NCBI GenBank assembly: GCA_014649555.1
Contig: BMTG01000004.1
Span: 186,001-250,000 of the forward strand
Direction of reading: 5' to 3'
Length of the DNA stretch: 64,000 nucleotides
DNA from: Streptomyces globisporus
GTDB lineage: Bacteria; Actinomycetota; Actinomycetes; Streptomycetales; Streptomycetaceae
Part shown: piece by piece, positions 35,890-44,859 of the stretch
Position numbering within the stretch: position 1 is the first letter of the stretch
Layout of the letters: the number at the start of each line of letters is the position of its first letter
Notes under the pieces: generated by a model
What the model was told of the DNA's origin: nothing
The model's database searches: none
Seen by the model: the letters and a program-made list of their open reading frames with translations, nothing else
Translations under genes and position numbers: made by a program

Positions 35890-37316
35890 ACGCCGCCCCG
35901 CCCCGGGATCCGCGCGTCCGCCTCACCTGGGTGCAGCCCGAGGATCTGGTCGGGCACGAGCTGCGGCAGGCCGCGCAGGACGGCCGGGACGCCCGGGAGA
36001 TCGAGGAGCGGTGGTACGCGGCCGGGGGCTCCCCCGCCCCGGGCCGCGCGGGCGCGTGCGAGCCGCCCGCATCACCCCGGCTGCGGGCGCTGGCCGGTGA
36101 GCTGCTGGATGAACTCGCCACGCAGGATCCGCCGTTGGCCGCCGATGAGCCGACCGAGCTGGACGCGATCGTGGCCGCCTGCCCGCACTGGCCGGGGCCG
36201 CCCACGTCCGCGCTCGCCGTCGGAGACGGTACGCCCGCCGCCGGCCGGACGCCCGTCGTCACCCCCTCCCGACTGCACGCCGCCTGGCTCGGCCGGGCGG
36301 CGGGCTGCCTGCTCGGCAAGCCGGTGGAGAAGCTGCCGCTGACCGGTATCCGCGTGCTCGCCCGGGCCACCGGCAACTGGCCCCTCACCACCTGGTTCAC
36401 CGCGCGCGGCGTGCCCGCCGAGCTGCTCTCCGCCCACCCCTGGAACCGCCGCTCGGCCCCCACCTCGCTCGCCGAGAACATCGACGGCATGCCTGAGGAC
36501 GACGACCTCAACTACCCGCTGCTCACCCTGCTGTTGCTCCAGCGGCACGGGCGCACCTTCACCACCGCCGACCTGGCCCGGCTCTGGCTGGACGAGCTCC
36601 CGGCCGGGCGCACCTTCACCGCCGAGCGCATCGCGTACGGCAATCTCCTGGCGGGCGTCGAACCCCCCGAAACCGCCCGCCGCCGCAACCCGTTCCGGGA
36701 GTGGATCGGCGCGCAGATCCGGGCCGACGTGCACGGCTGGACCCACCCCGGCGACCCGGCCGGGGCCGCCGCCCAGGCGCACCGGGACGCGGTCCTCACC
36801 CATACCGGCAACGGGGTGTACGGCGCGATGTTCACCGCCGCCGCGCTCGCCGTCGCGGCCGGGGGCGAGAGCGATGTGCACGGCTGCCTGGCCGCCGGCC
36901 TGCGGGTGGTGCCGCCGCACTCGCGGTACGCCCGCGCGGTCCGGCTCGGCATCGAAACAGCGCGTACGGAAGGGGAGTTCGACACCGTCGTGGACCGGCT
37001 GCACGCTGTCTACGCCGACACCCACCACTGGGTGCACGTGCTGCCCAACGCCGCGCTGCTCGCCGCCGCCCTCACCCACGCCGACGGCGACTTCACCCGG
37101 TCGATCGGCAACGCGGTCTCCGGCGGCTGGGACACCGACTCCAACGGAGCCACCGCGGGCTCCCTCGCCGGACTCCTCGCAGGCACCCCGGACGCCCTGC
37201 CGCACCACTGGACGACCCCGCTGAAGAACCGGCTCGCCACCTCCGTACCCGGCTTCGACGGGGCCGGCTTCGACACCCTCGCCGCACTGACCCACCAGGA
37301 GGCTCTGCGCCCATGA
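35886..37316 (+). CDS. ADP-ribosylglycohydrolase family protein, paralogue D (extended N-terminus)
   Basis: A 476-residue protein with an additional ~130-residue N-terminal segment (VQPEDLVGHELRQAAQDG) that I cannot assign. The ARH domain follows from HAAWLGRAAGCLLGKPVEK. The first metal motif is Glu204-Asp-Asp-Asp (MPEDDDLNYPLL), a variant of TDD. The second is intact at Asp416/Asp418 (GGWDTDSNGATAGSLAGLLAG). The GTG start overlaps the paralogue C stop as GTGA. The ribokinase-like gene follows with an ATGA overlap. A sub-family with a different ligand is likely. Confidence 0.85.
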   Translation: MNAAPPRDPRVRLTWVQPEDLVGHELRQAAQDGRDAREIEERWYAAGGSPAPGRAGACEPPASPRLRALAGELLDELATQDPPLAADEPTELDAIVAACPHWPGPPTSALAVGDGTPAAGRTPVVTPSRLHAAWLGRAAGCLLGKPVEKLPLTGIRVLARATGNWPLTTWFTARGVPAELLSAHPWNRRSAPTSLAENIDGMPEDDDLNYPLLTLLLLQRHGRTFTTADLARLWLDELPAGRTFTAERIAYGNLLAGVEPPETARRRNPFREWIGAQIRADVHGWTHPGDPAGAAAQAHRDAVLTHTGNGVYGAMFTAAALAVAAGGESDVHGCLAAGLRVVPPHSRYARAVRLGIETARTEGEFDTVVDRLHAVYADTHHWVHVLPNAALLAAALTHADGDFTRSIGNAVSGGWDTDSNGATAGSLAGLLAGTPDALPHHWTTPLKNRLATSVPGFDGAGFDTLAALTHQEALRP

Positions 37317-38203
37317 CCCGCATCGCGGTGCTCGGCAGCACCAATATGGACCTCGTCGCCTACACGGCCCGCGCTCCCGGACGCGGTGAGACCGTCACCG
37401 GAAGGGAGTTCCGGACGATCCCCGGCGGCAAGGGCGCCAACCAGGCCGTCGCTGCCGCCCGCGCGGGCGGCGAGGTGATGATGATCGGCGCGGTCGGCGA
37501 CGACGTGTACGGGACACGGCTGCGCGAGGGCCTCGAACACGCAGGCGTCGACACCGACCTCCTGCACACCGCCGAGGGCCCCAGCGGCACCGCGCACATC
37601 GTCGTCGACGACACCGGATCCAACGCGATCGTGGTGGTCCCGGGGGCGAACGGCGTCGTCACCACGCTCGGCCCGGGGGAGATCGCGGCGATCGCTGAGT
37701 CCGAGATCCTCCTCATGCAGCTCGAACTCCCCCTGTCCGCCGTCGTCGAGGGCGCCCGCGCGGCCCGGGCGCAGGGTGTGCGGACCATCCTCACCCCGGC
37801 TCCCGTGCAGCCTCTGCACGACGAACTCCTGGACCACATCGACCTGTTGGTGCCCAACGAGCACGAGGCCGCCGAGCTGTCCGGGCAGGACGAACCGCAC
37901 GCCGCCGCCCAGATCCTGCTGCGCCGGGTGCCCGAGGTCATCGTCACGCTCGGCGCGAAGGGCTGCCTGTACGCCGCCCGGGGCGGGGAGCCGGTGCTCT
38001 TCGCGGCCCCTTCGGTGACCGCCGTCGACACCACCGGGGCCGGGGACACCTTCGTCGGGACGCTGGCCGTGGCGCTCGGCGAGCGGCGCCCGGTGGCCGA
38101 GGCCGTGGCGTTCGCGTCCGCCGCCGCCGCGCTCTGCGTCCAGAAACCCGGCGCGTCCACATCCATGCCCTACCGCAGCGAGATCGAGGCCGAGGCCGTA
38201 TGA
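37313..38203 (+). CDS. Ribokinase-like PfkB-family sugar kinase
   Basis: A 296-residue kinase. N-terminal VLGSTNMDLVAYTARAPGRGET, then IPGGKGANQAVAAARAG (sugar site) and the C-terminal VDTTGAGDTFVGTLAVAL with the catalytic Asp and anion hole are all ribokinase-type. It probably phosphorylates ribose or a related sugar freed by the upstream glycohydrolases, which is an inference from operon position. AGGAGG precedes the ATG. Both its ends overlap neighbouring genes by four bases. Confidence 0.9.
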   Translation: MTRIAVLGSTNMDLVAYTARAPGRGETVTGREFRTIPGGKGANQAVAAARAGGEVMMIGAVGDDVYGTRLREGLEHAGVDTDLLHTAEGPSGTAHIVVDDTGSNAIVVVPGANGVVTTLGPGEIAAIAESEILLMQLELPLSAVVEGARAARAQGVRTILTPAPVQPLHDELLDHIDLLVPNEHEAAELSGQDEPHAAAQILLRRVPEVIVTLGAKGCLYAARGGEPVLFAAPSVTAVDTTGAGDTFVGTLAVALGERRPVAEAVAFASAAAALCVQKPGASTSMPYRSEIEAEAV

Positions 38204-39396
38204 GCACGACAGCGGGACCCCTGACCGGGCTGAAGGTCATCGACCTGGCCACCCTCTTCGCCGGCCCCCTCGCCGCCACCATGCTCGGGGACTTCGGCGC
38301 CGATGTGATCAAGGTCGAGCACCCCCGTAAGCCGGACCCCTCGCGCGGGCACGGGCCCGCCAAGGACGGGGTCGGCCTGTGGTGGAAGCTGCTCGGCCGC
38401 AACAAGCGCACCCTGACCCTGGATCTGTCGGCGCCCGGTGGCCGGGACGTGCTGCTCCAGCTGGCCGCCGAGACCGACGTCATCATCGAGAACTTCCGGC
38501 CCGGGACGCTGGAGCGCTGGGGACTCGGACCCGAGGAGCTGCACGCCGTCAACCAGCGCCTCGTGCTGGCCCGGGTCACCGGCTTCGGCCAGTCGGGACC
38601 GTACGCGCACCGCCCCGGCTTCGGGACGCTGGCCGAGGCGATGAGCGGGTTCGCGGCGATCACCGGGGAGCCGGACGGGCCGCCGACGCTGCCGCCGTTC
38701 GGTCTTGCGGACTCCATCGCGGCGCTGGCGACGGCGTACGCGGTGATGGCGGCGCTCGCCGGGCGCGAGAAGACCGGCGAGGGGCAGGTGGTGGACCTGG
38801 CGATCATCGAGCCGATCCTGACCGTGCTGGGCCCGCAGCCGCTCTGGTACGACCAGCTCGGCTACGTCCAGCCGCGCACCGGCAACCGCTCCCGCAACAA
38901 CGCCCCGCGCAACACCTACCGCACCGCCGACGGCCACTGGGTCGCGGTCTCGACCTCCGCCCAGTCCGTCGCGGAGCGCGTGATGCGCCTGGTGGGCCGG
39001 CCCGACCTGATCGACGAGCCCTGGTTCGGTTCGGGCACCACGCGGGCCGACCACACCGAGGAACTGGACGGGGCGGTCGGCCACTGGATCTCCCGGCACA
39101 GCCGCGAGGAGGTGCTGAACGGCTTCGAGAAGGCGGAGGCGGCGGTCGCGCCGATCCATGATGTACGGGAGGTGATGGAGGACCCGCAGTACCGGGCGCT
39201 GGGCACGATCGCCGAGGTCGACGACCCGGAGCTGGGGCCGCTGCGGATGCAGAACGTCCTCTTCCGGCTCTCGGAGACCCCCGGCGGCATCCGGTGGGCG
39301 GGCCGCCCGCACGGTGCGGACACCGAGGAGATCCTGGCCGGGCTCGGCCTCTCGGAGACCCGGATCGCGGCGCTGCGGGACCAGGGGGCGCTGTGA
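38200..39396 (+). CDS. CaiB/BaiF family (class III) CoA-transferase
   Basis: A 398-residue family III CoA-transferase that moves CoA between carboxylic acids. KVIDLATLFAGPLAATMLGDFGADVIKVE and FRPGTLERWGLG are typical. The catalytic aspartate is Asp171 (PFGLADSIAALATAYAVM). The donor and acceptor are unknown. It is coupled to the ribokinase by ATGA and to the CitE-like gene by GTGA. CoA-transferase plus CitE-like lyase is the arrangement used for C5 acids such as itaconate, but no hydratase is seen here. Confidence 0.92.
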   Translation: MSTTAGPLTGLKVIDLATLFAGPLAATMLGDFGADVIKVEHPRKPDPSRGHGPAKDGVGLWWKLLGRNKRTLTLDLSAPGGRDVLLQLAAETDVIIENFRPGTLERWGLGPEELHAVNQRLVLARVTGFGQSGPYAHRPGFGTLAEAMSGFAAITGEPDGPPTLPPFGLADSIAALATAYAVMAALAGREKTGEGQVVDLAIIEPILTVLGPQPLWYDQLGYVQPRTGNRSRNNAPRNTYRTADGHWVAVSTSAQSVAERVMRLVGRPDLIDEPWFGSGTTRADHTEELDGAVGHWISRHSREEVLNGFEKAEAAVAPIHDVREVMEDPQYRALGTIAEVDDPELGPLRMQNVLFRLSETPGGIRWAGRPHGADTEEILAGLGLSETRIAALRDQGAL

Positions 39397-40259
39397 CCGG
39401 CTGCGACGCCCCCTTCCCTCCGCTGCCGGAGGACCCGCAGGACGCCCCCGGGCGGCCGCCGCTGACCTGGCTGTACGTGCCCGGGGACCGGCCGGAGGTG
39501 GTGGCCAAGGCGCTGGGCTCCGGGGCGGACGTGGTGATCGTCGACCTGGAGGACGCCGTCGCCCCGGAACGTAAGGAGTACGCGCGCTCCGCCACCGCCG
39601 AACTCCTCGGCGACCAGGTGACCGCAGCCCCCGACGCCGTACCGGTCCATGTCCGGGTGCACGGCGAGGACGACATCCGGGCGCTGGCGGGGCTGCCGGG
39701 TCTGGCGGCGTTCCGGCTGCCGAAGATCACCCATGCGGTCTCGGTGCACCATGTGGCGGCCGTGGCCCCGGGCGTCCCGCTGTATCCGCTGCTGGAGTCG
39801 GCGCTCGCGATCGAGCACGCGTACTCGATCGCCTCGGCGCATCACGCGGTCCGGGGGATCGCCCTGGGCGAGGCGGATCTCCGGGCCGATCTGGGCGTAC
39901 GGGAGGACGCCGGTCTTGACTGGCCGCGCAGCCGGGTCGTGGTGGCGGCCCGGGCGGCGGCGCTGCCTCCGCCGGTGCAGTCGGTGTTCCCGGACGTCCG
40001 GGACCTGGACGGGCTGTGGGCGTCCTGCGTACGAGGGCGGGGGCTCGGGCTGCTGGGGCGGGCGGCGATCCATCCGCGCCAGCTGGAGGTGATCGAGCGG
40101 GCGTTCCGGCCGACGGCCGAGGAGATCGAGGCTGCCGAGCAGATCGTCGCGGCCTCGGCGGTGGAGGCGGGGGCGCTGGCGCTGCCGGACGGGCGGTTCG
40201 TGGACGCGGCGGTGGTGGCGTCCGCCCGCCGTACGATCGCGCTCGCCGGGCGGGCCTGA
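39393..40259 (+). CDS. HpcH/HpaI aldolase / citrate lyase beta-type (CitE-like) lyase
   Basis: A 288-residue TIM-barrel lyase of the CitE/malyl-CoA lyase group. TWLYVPGDRPEVVAKAL, the metal-binding DVVIVDLEDAVAPERKEYAR, and the C-terminal GRAAIHPRQLEVIERAF (CoA end) are characteristic. It should cleave a beta-hydroxyacyl-CoA to an acyl-CoA and an oxo-acid. It is the last gene of the ARH-ribokinase operon, started by a GTG overlapping the CoA-transferase stop. A perfect hairpin spans its stop codon. Confidence 0.88.
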   Translation: MTGCDAPFPPLPEDPQDAPGRPPLTWLYVPGDRPEVVAKALGSGADVVIVDLEDAVAPERKEYARSATAELLGDQVTAAPDAVPVHVRVHGEDDIRALAGLPGLAAFRLPKITHAVSVHHVAAVAPGVPLYPLLESALAIEHAYSIASAHHAVRGIALGEADLRADLGVREDAGLDWPRSRVVVAARAAALPPPVQSVFPDVRDLDGLWASCVRGRGLGLLGRAAIHPRQLEVIERAFRPTAEEIEAAEQIVAASAVEAGALALPDGRFVDAAVVASARRTIALAGRA

Positions 40260-40283
40260 GACTGCGGGCCCGCCCGGCGAGCG
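40240..40283. terminator. 17-bp perfect hairpin over the end of the CitE-like gene
   Basis: CGCTCGCCGGGCGGGCC (40240-40256) pairs perfectly with 40267-40283 around a ten-base loop containing the TGA. It probably terminates the ARH operon and, from the other side, lgt. Confidence 0.82.
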
Positions 40284-40323
40284 GGAGGTGTACGGGGTGC
40301 GCCCGGGGAGGGCGCGGGGGGGG

Positions 40324-41304
40324 TCAGCCCTTCTCGGCCGCCGCTTCGGTGCTCTCGGCGGTGCGGCCCGTGCCCGGCTCGTCCTTGCTGAGCGGGTCCT
40401 TCTTCTCGTCGGCGTCCTGCTCGGCGTCCTTCGCGTCGGCGTCCGCCTTCGCGGAGCCGTCCTTGTCGGAGTCCTTCCCGGGGGTGGTGTCCCGGTCGGG
40501 CTCGACGATCTCCTCGCGGCCCGGACGCAGCCTGGCGGAGACCACGATGTAGACGACGGCGAGGAGGAAGACGATGATCGCGGTCCACACGTTCAGGCGG
40601 AGGCCCAGGATGTGGTGGGCCTCGTCGACGCGCATGTACTCGATCCAGCCGCGGCCGGCGCAGTAGGCCGCGACGTACAGCGCGAACGCCCGTCCGTGGC
40701 CGAGCGAGAAACGGCGGTCGGCCCAGATGACCAGCAGCGCCACGCCGATGCACCACAGCGACTCGTACAGGAAGGTCGGGTGGTACGTCCCGGCGACCCG
40801 GTTCGCGCCCTCGCTGATCTCCACCGCCCAGGGGAGGTCGGTGGGCTTGCCGTACAGCTCCTGGTTGAACCAGTTGCCCCAGCGGCCGATGGCCTGCGCG
40901 AAGGCGATGCCCGGGGCCAGCGCGTCGGCCCAGGCGGGCAGCGGGATGCCCCGGCGGCGGCAGCCGATCCACGCGCCGACCGCGCCGAACGCGATGGCGC
41001 CCCAGATACCGAGGCCGCCCTCCCAGATCTTGAAGGCGTCGACCCAGTTCTCACCCTCGCTGAAGTACAGCTGGTAGTCGGTGATCACGTGGTAGAGCCG
41101 CCCGCCGACGAGGCCGAAGGGCACCGCCCAGACGGCGATGTCGGCCACCGTGCCGGCTTTGCCGCCCCGGGCGATCCAGCGCTTGTTGCCGAACCAGACG
41201 GCGACGAAGACACCGATGATGATGCAGAACGCGTAGCCGCGGAGCGGAATCGGGCCGAGCTCGATCACGCCGGTCGACGGACTGGGAATGGAGGCAAGAT
41301 TCAT
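40324..41304 (-). CDS. lgt: Prolipoprotein diacylglyceryl transferase
   Basis: This membrane enzyme transfers a diacylglyceryl group to the lipobox cysteine of prolipoproteins. The 326-residue protein has several membrane helices and the Lgt signature FAQAIGRWGNWFNQELYG, with GGRLYHV and YHPTFLYESL also conserved. The last ~70 residues are a hydrophilic Asp/Lys/Glu-rich tail (DSDKDGSAKADADAKDAEQD), longer than in most Lgt proteins. The ATG at 41304 lacks a strong Shine-Dalgarno. It lies downstream of the trp genes and a DsbA-like gene on the same strand. Confidence 0.95.
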   Translation of the reverse strand: MNLASIPSPSTGVIELGPIPLRGYAFCIIIGVFVAVWFGNKRWIARGGKAGTVADIAVWAVPFGLVGGRLYHVITDYQLYFSEGENWVDAFKIWEGGLGIWGAIAFGAVGAWIGCRRRGIPLPAWADALAPGIAFAQAIGRWGNWFNQELYGKPTDLPWAVEISEGANRVAGTYHPTFLYESLWCIGVALLVIWADRRFSLGHGRAFALYVAAYCAGRGWIEYMRVDEAHHILGLRLNVWTAIIVFLLAVVYIVVSARLRPGREEIVEPDRDTTPGKDSDKDGSAKADADAKDAEQDADEKKDPLSKDEPGTGRTAESTEAAAEKG

Positions 41305-41413
41305 GGCGAGGTCGACGCTACCTTGCCGGGCGGTGGGTACGGCAAGCCAACCGGCAACGTCTGGGTAACGGGGACCGCGTCACGGGCGGGCAGGACACCC
41401 CCGGGGGCTCCGG

Positions 41414-42313
41414 TCAGGAACCGGCGGCGGACGAGGGCGCGGCCGGGGTGGAGGCGCTGCCGTCCGGCGCGGACGGGGCATCGGACCCGTCGGCCGGACC
41501 GGACGGGGAGGCGCTGCCCGGCTTCTTGCCCTTGTTGGCCTCGGCGACCCACTTCTTCAGGTTCTCCGGGGAGATCTGCTCGTCGCCCTTGCCCGGGAAG
41601 ACGGACTCCCCGTTGAGCAGCACCGTCGGCGTGCCCTGGAAGCCGCCCTCGCGGAACGCCGTGTCGGACTTCTTCACCCAGCTGTCATGCTCGCCGTCCT
41701 CCACACAGCTGCGGAAGCCCGGCGTGTCGAGCCCCTCGACCTCCCCGGCCAGCTCGATCAGCCGGCTGTTCTTGGCGAAGGCGTCGTCCGGCTCGGGAGG
41801 CTGGTTGCTGAAGAGGACGTCGTGGTACGGGGCGAACTTGCCGACGTCCTGGGCGCAGGCGGCGGCGTTGGCGGCGCGCAGCGATCCGGAGCCGCCGAGA
41901 TTGCCGTCGATGATGGTGGCCAGGTGATACTCCACCCGGATCTGGCCGTCGTCGGCCAGTTCGGTAATCGTGTCCCGGAAGGCCGTCTCGAACTGGGCGC
42001 AGACCGGGCAGCGGAAGTCCTCCCAGATCGTGAGGGTGGACGGGGCGTCGGCCGCGCCGACCGGCAGGGTCAGGGCGGCCTCGCCGATCGCGCCGGACGG
42101 GGCGACGGCCGGGCCGGAGGCGGAGTCGCCGCCGTCGTCCTTGCCCGCGTTGGCCGCGATCAGGCCGACGACGGCGGCCAGGCCGAGCACCCCGACCACC
42201 GCCGAGGCGACGATCAGCGTCCGGCGGCGCTTCTCGCGCCCCTTCTCCCGCTCGCGCTGCTGGGCCAGGCGCTCGCGCGCGCTTCTGTTTCCCTCAGGGA
42301 TCTTGTCGCTCAC
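41414..42313 (-). CDS. Membrane-anchored DsbA/thioredoxin-like protein
   Basis: A 299-residue extracytoplasmic disulfide oxidoreductase-like protein. A basic N-terminus (KGREKRRRT) leads into one membrane anchor (TLIVASAVVGVLGLAAVVGL), then a DsbA-fold domain with CxxC in WEDFRCPVCAQFETAF and the cis-Pro loop GFQGTPTVLLNG. It ends in a Pro/Ser/Ala-rich tail. I chose the GTG at 42313 because MSDKIPEGNRSARERL is the natural start; no clear Shine-Dalgarno is seen. It lies between trpA and lgt, with hairpins before it. Confidence 0.86.
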   Translation of the reverse strand: MSDKIPEGNRSARERLAQQREREKGREKRRRTLIVASAVVGVLGLAAVVGLIAANAGKDDGGDSASGPAVAPSGAIGEAALTLPVGAADAPSTLTIWEDFRCPVCAQFETAFRDTITELADDGQIRVEYHLATIIDGNLGGSGSLRAANAAACAQDVGKFAPYHDVLFSNQPPEPDDAFAKNSRLIELAGEVEGLDTPGFRSCVEDGEHDSWVKKSDTAFREGGFQGTPTVLLNGESVFPGKGDEQISPENLKKWVAEANKGKKPGSASPSGPADGSDAPSAPDGSASTPAAPSSAAGS

Positions 42314-42326
42314 ACCCGGGGAACGA

Positions 42327-42356
42327 ACCGGGGAGGCACCTGCGCGCCTCCCCGGT
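42327..42356 (-). terminator. Hairpin between trpA and the DsbA-like gene
   Basis: ACCGGGGAGGC (42327-42337) and GCCTCCCCGGT (42346-42356) form an 11-bp perfect stem with an eight-base loop, just past the trpA stop. It probably ends the trp transcript. Confidence 0.8.
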
Positions 42357-42388
42357 CCACAATCCACCCATTCGGGTGGTTCACGGGC

Positions 42389-43201
42389 TCAGCGCTTTCG
42401 AACACCTTCGGCCAGTTCGCCCGCCAGGGAGCGGACGGCGGCCAGGCCGGCGGCCTCGTCGGGGGCGTCCAGCATGGCCTTGACGAAGGCCGAGCCGACG
42501 ATCACGCCGTCGGCGAATCCGGCGACCTCGGCGGCCTGCGCCGCGTTGGAGACGCCGAGGCCGACGCAGACCGGCAGGTCGGTGGTGGCGCGGGTGCGTC
42601 CCACCAGGTCCTGGGCCTGGGCACCGACGGAGGCGCGGGTGCCGGTGACGCCCATCAGGGACGCGGCGTAGACGAAGCCGCTGCCGGCCGCCGTGATGGT
42701 GGCGAGGCGGGCGTCCTGGCTGCTGGGGGCGACGACGAACACGGTGGCGAGAGAGTGCTTGTCGGCGTGCTCGCGCCACAGCGCGGACTCCTGGACCGGC
42801 AGGTCGGGCAGGATGCACCCGGCGCCGCCCGCCTCGGCCAGCTCGGCGGTGAACCGCTCGACACCGTAGCGGTCGATGGGGTTCCAGTACGTCATGACGA
42901 GGATCGGGACGCCGGTGGCCTCGTACGCCTCGCGGACCGTGCGCATCACGTCGGCGATCCGGACGCCGCCGCGCAGGGCGATGTCGTCGGCGGTCTGGAT
43001 GACCGGCCCGTCGAGGACCGGGTCGCTGTGCGGGAGCCCGACCTCGACGACGTCCGCGCCGCCCGCGACGACGGCCTTGACCGCTTCGATGCCCCCGTCG
43101 ACGGTCGGGAAGCCCGCCGGGAGGTAGGCGATGAGCGCCGCCCGGTCCGCGGCCTTCGCGGCGGCCAGGGTGGTGTTCAACAGCTCGATGTTGCCGCTCA
43201 C
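42389..43201 (-). CDS. trpA: Tryptophan synthase alpha subunit
   Basis: This enzyme cleaves indole-3-glycerol phosphate to indole. The 270-residue TIM barrel shows [40 protein letters not shown] with the catalytic Glu, and the later [12 protein letters not shown]. The GTG start overlaps the trpB stop by four bases (GTGA), coupling the two subunits. Confidence 0.97.
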   Translation of the reverse strand: MSGNIELLNTTLAAAKAADRAALIAYLPAGFPTVDGGIEAVKAVVAGGADVVEVGLPHSDPVLDGPVIQTADDIALRGGVRIADVMRTVREAYEATGVPILVMTYWNPIDRYGVERFTAELAEAGGAGCILPDLPVQESALWREHADKHSLATVFVVAPSSQDARLATITAAGSGFVYAASLMGVTGTRASVGAQAQDLVGRTRATTDLPVCVGLGVSNAAQAAEVAGFADGVIVGSAFVKAMLDAPDEAAGLAAVRSLAGELAEGVRKR

Positions 43202-44484
43202 TTGGCGTCCCCCTCGATCTCGGCGCGGTCGCTGTCGGCGTCCGCCTCGACGACGGCGTCGGTGTCGTAGAGCCCGAAGTAGCGGGCGGCGGTGTCCATG
43301 TCCTTGTCACCGCGGCCGGACAGGTTGACGAGGATCAGCCCGTCCTTGCCCAGCTCCTTGCCGAGGTCCAGGGCCCCGGCGAGCGCGTGGGCGCTCTCGA
43401 TGGCCGGGATGATGCCCTCGGTGCGGGACAGCAGGCGCAGGGCCTGCATGGCCGCGTCGTCGGTGACCGCGCGGTACTCGCCGCGCCCGACGTCCTTGAG
43501 GTAGGAGTGCTCCGGGCCGATGCCCGGGTAGTCCAGACCGGCGGAGATGGAGTACGGCTCGGTGATCTGGCCCTCGTCGTCCTGGAGGACGTAGGAGCGC
43601 GAACCGTGCAGGATGCCGGGCTCCCCGGCGGTCAGGGTCGCCGCGTGCTCGCCGGTCTCCACCCCGTGCCCCGCGGGCTCGCAGCCGACCAGGCGGACAT
43701 CGGCGTCGGGGATGAAGGCGTGGAAGAGGCCGATGGCGTTGGAGCCGCCGCCGACGCAGGCGACCGCCGCGTCCGGGAGGCGGCCCGCGCGCTCCAGGAG
43801 CTGGCGGCGGGCCTCGACGCCGATGACCCGGTGGAAGTCGCGGACCATCGCGGGGAAGGGGTGCGGGCCCGCGACCGTACCGAAGAGGTAGTGCGTACGG
43901 TCCACGTTGGCGACCCAGTCGCGGAACGCCTCGTTGATGGCGTCCTTCAGGGTCCGCGAGCCGGACTTCACGGCGACGACCTCGGCGCCGAGCATCCGCA
44001 TCCGGGCCACGTTCAGGGCCTGGCGCTGGGTGTCGATCTCGCCCATGTAGATGGTGCAGTCCAGGCCGAAGAGGGCGCAGGCGGTCGCGGTGGCGACGCC
44101 GTGCTGGCCGGCTCCGGTCTCGGCGATGACACGGGTCTTGCCCATGCGCTTGGTGAGGAGCGCCTGGCCCAGCACATTGTTGATCTTGTGCGAGCCGGTG
44201 TGGTTCAGGTCCTCGCGCTTGAGGAAGATCCGGGCCCCGCCCGCGTGCTCGGCGAAGCGCGGGACCTCGGTCAGCGCGCTGGGGCGGCCGGTGTAGTTCA
44301 CCATCAACTCGTTGAGCTCGGCGGCGAACGCCGGGTCGGCCTTGGCCTTGTCGTACTCGACGGCGACCTCGTCCACGGCGGCGACGAGTGCCTCCGGGAT
44401 GAACTTGCCGCCGTACGCGCCGAAATAGCCCTCGGCGCTGGGGATCAGACCCTCGGGGTCCGGAATGAAGAACTCGGACGTCAT
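43198..44484 (-). CDS. trpB: Tryptophan synthase beta subunit
   Basis: This PLP enzyme joins indole and serine to make tryptophan. The 428-residue protein has the PLP lysine in [20 protein letters not shown], the catalytic [12 protein letters not shown], and the phosphate-binding [14 protein letters not shown]. The ATG at 44484 follows AAGGAG. A Glu/Asp-rich C-terminus ([18 protein letters not shown]) extends past the usual end. It is coupled to trpA, with trpM and trpC upstream. Confidence 0.97.
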   Translation of the reverse strand: MTSEFFIPDPEGLIPSAEGYFGAYGGKFIPEALVAAVDEVAVEYDKAKADPAFAAELNELMVNYTGRPSALTEVPRFAEHAGGARIFLKREDLNHTGSHKINNVLGQALLTKRMGKTRVIAETGAGQHGVATATACALFGLDCTIYMGEIDTQRQALNVARMRMLGAEVVAVKSGSRTLKDAINEAFRDWVANVDRTHYLFGTVAGPHPFPAMVRDFHRVIGVEARRQLLERAGRLPDAAVACVGGGSNAIGLFHAFIPDADVRLVGCEPAGHGVETGEHAATLTAGEPGILHGSRSYVLQDDEGQITEPYSISAGLDYPGIGPEHSYLKDVGRGEYRAVTDDAAMQALRLLSRTEGIIPAIESAHALAGALDLGKELGKDGLILVNLSGRGDKDMDTAARYFGLYDTDAVVEADADSDRAEIEGDAK

Positions 44485-44627
44485 GCGACGTGCTCCTTGG
44501 CATGGCAACGGGTGGGTTCACCGTATGCGCGGAGCGGCGAGCGCCACCGCGACCGGCGTGCGGTCGGGGTGGTGCGGTCGTACGTACGAACGTGCTGGGG
44601 TACTGCGGTACGTCGGCCGGGGCTCGC
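44485..44627 (-). promoter_or_regulatory. trpM-trpB intergenic region with GTAC palindromes
   Basis: It contains the 12-base palindrome TCGTACGTACGA (44578-44589) and the inverted GTAC-TGCG-GTAC nearby. These could be a regulatory site for trpBA. No Trp-rich leader peptide was found. Confidence 0.4.
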
Positions 44628-44840
44628 CTACAGCGCGGACCCCGGGCGCCATCGCATGCCGTTGACCTGGCCGGGCTCGTCCCCGATGACGTACCGCACA
44701 CGCCGTCCGTGCACGCGCCGGGCGGGGGCGCGGCAACCGCGGGGGCGACAGCCGCGCGCCAGCGGGGCGTGCGGGTCCCGCGCCGGAGCCCCGGCCGGGG
44801 CGAGGCCCGGTCGGGTGCGGGGCGTGGGACGTCCGGTCAT
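44628..44840 (-). CDS. trpM: Small trp-cluster protein TrpM
   Basis: A 70-residue Arg/Pro-rich basic protein between trpC and trpB, the position of S. coelicolor trpM (SCO2038). That gene is reported to influence tryptophan metabolism. The C-terminal half RRVHGRRVRYVIGDEPGQVN is the part most likely to be conserved, and the N-terminus is low-complexity. The start is 20 bases after the trpC stop. The call rests on position, size and my memory of the SCO2038 sequence. Confidence 0.7.
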   Translation of the reverse strand: MTGRPTPRTRPGLAPAGAPARDPHAPLARGCRPRGCRAPARRVHGRRVRYVIGDEPGQVNGMRWRPGSAL

Positions 44841-44859
44841 GGTCGCTGTCGTCCCCGGG

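Noticed and set aside
39393-40259. Complete itaconate degradation operon (CoA-transferase, hydratase, lyase)
   Set aside because: The hydratase is absent, and the neighbouring genes are ARH/ribokinase. The similarity is limited to two enzyme classes.
44485-44627. Trp attenuator leader upstream of trpB
   Set aside because: No short Trp-codon-rich peptide followed by alternative hairpins was found; only GTAC palindromes are present.
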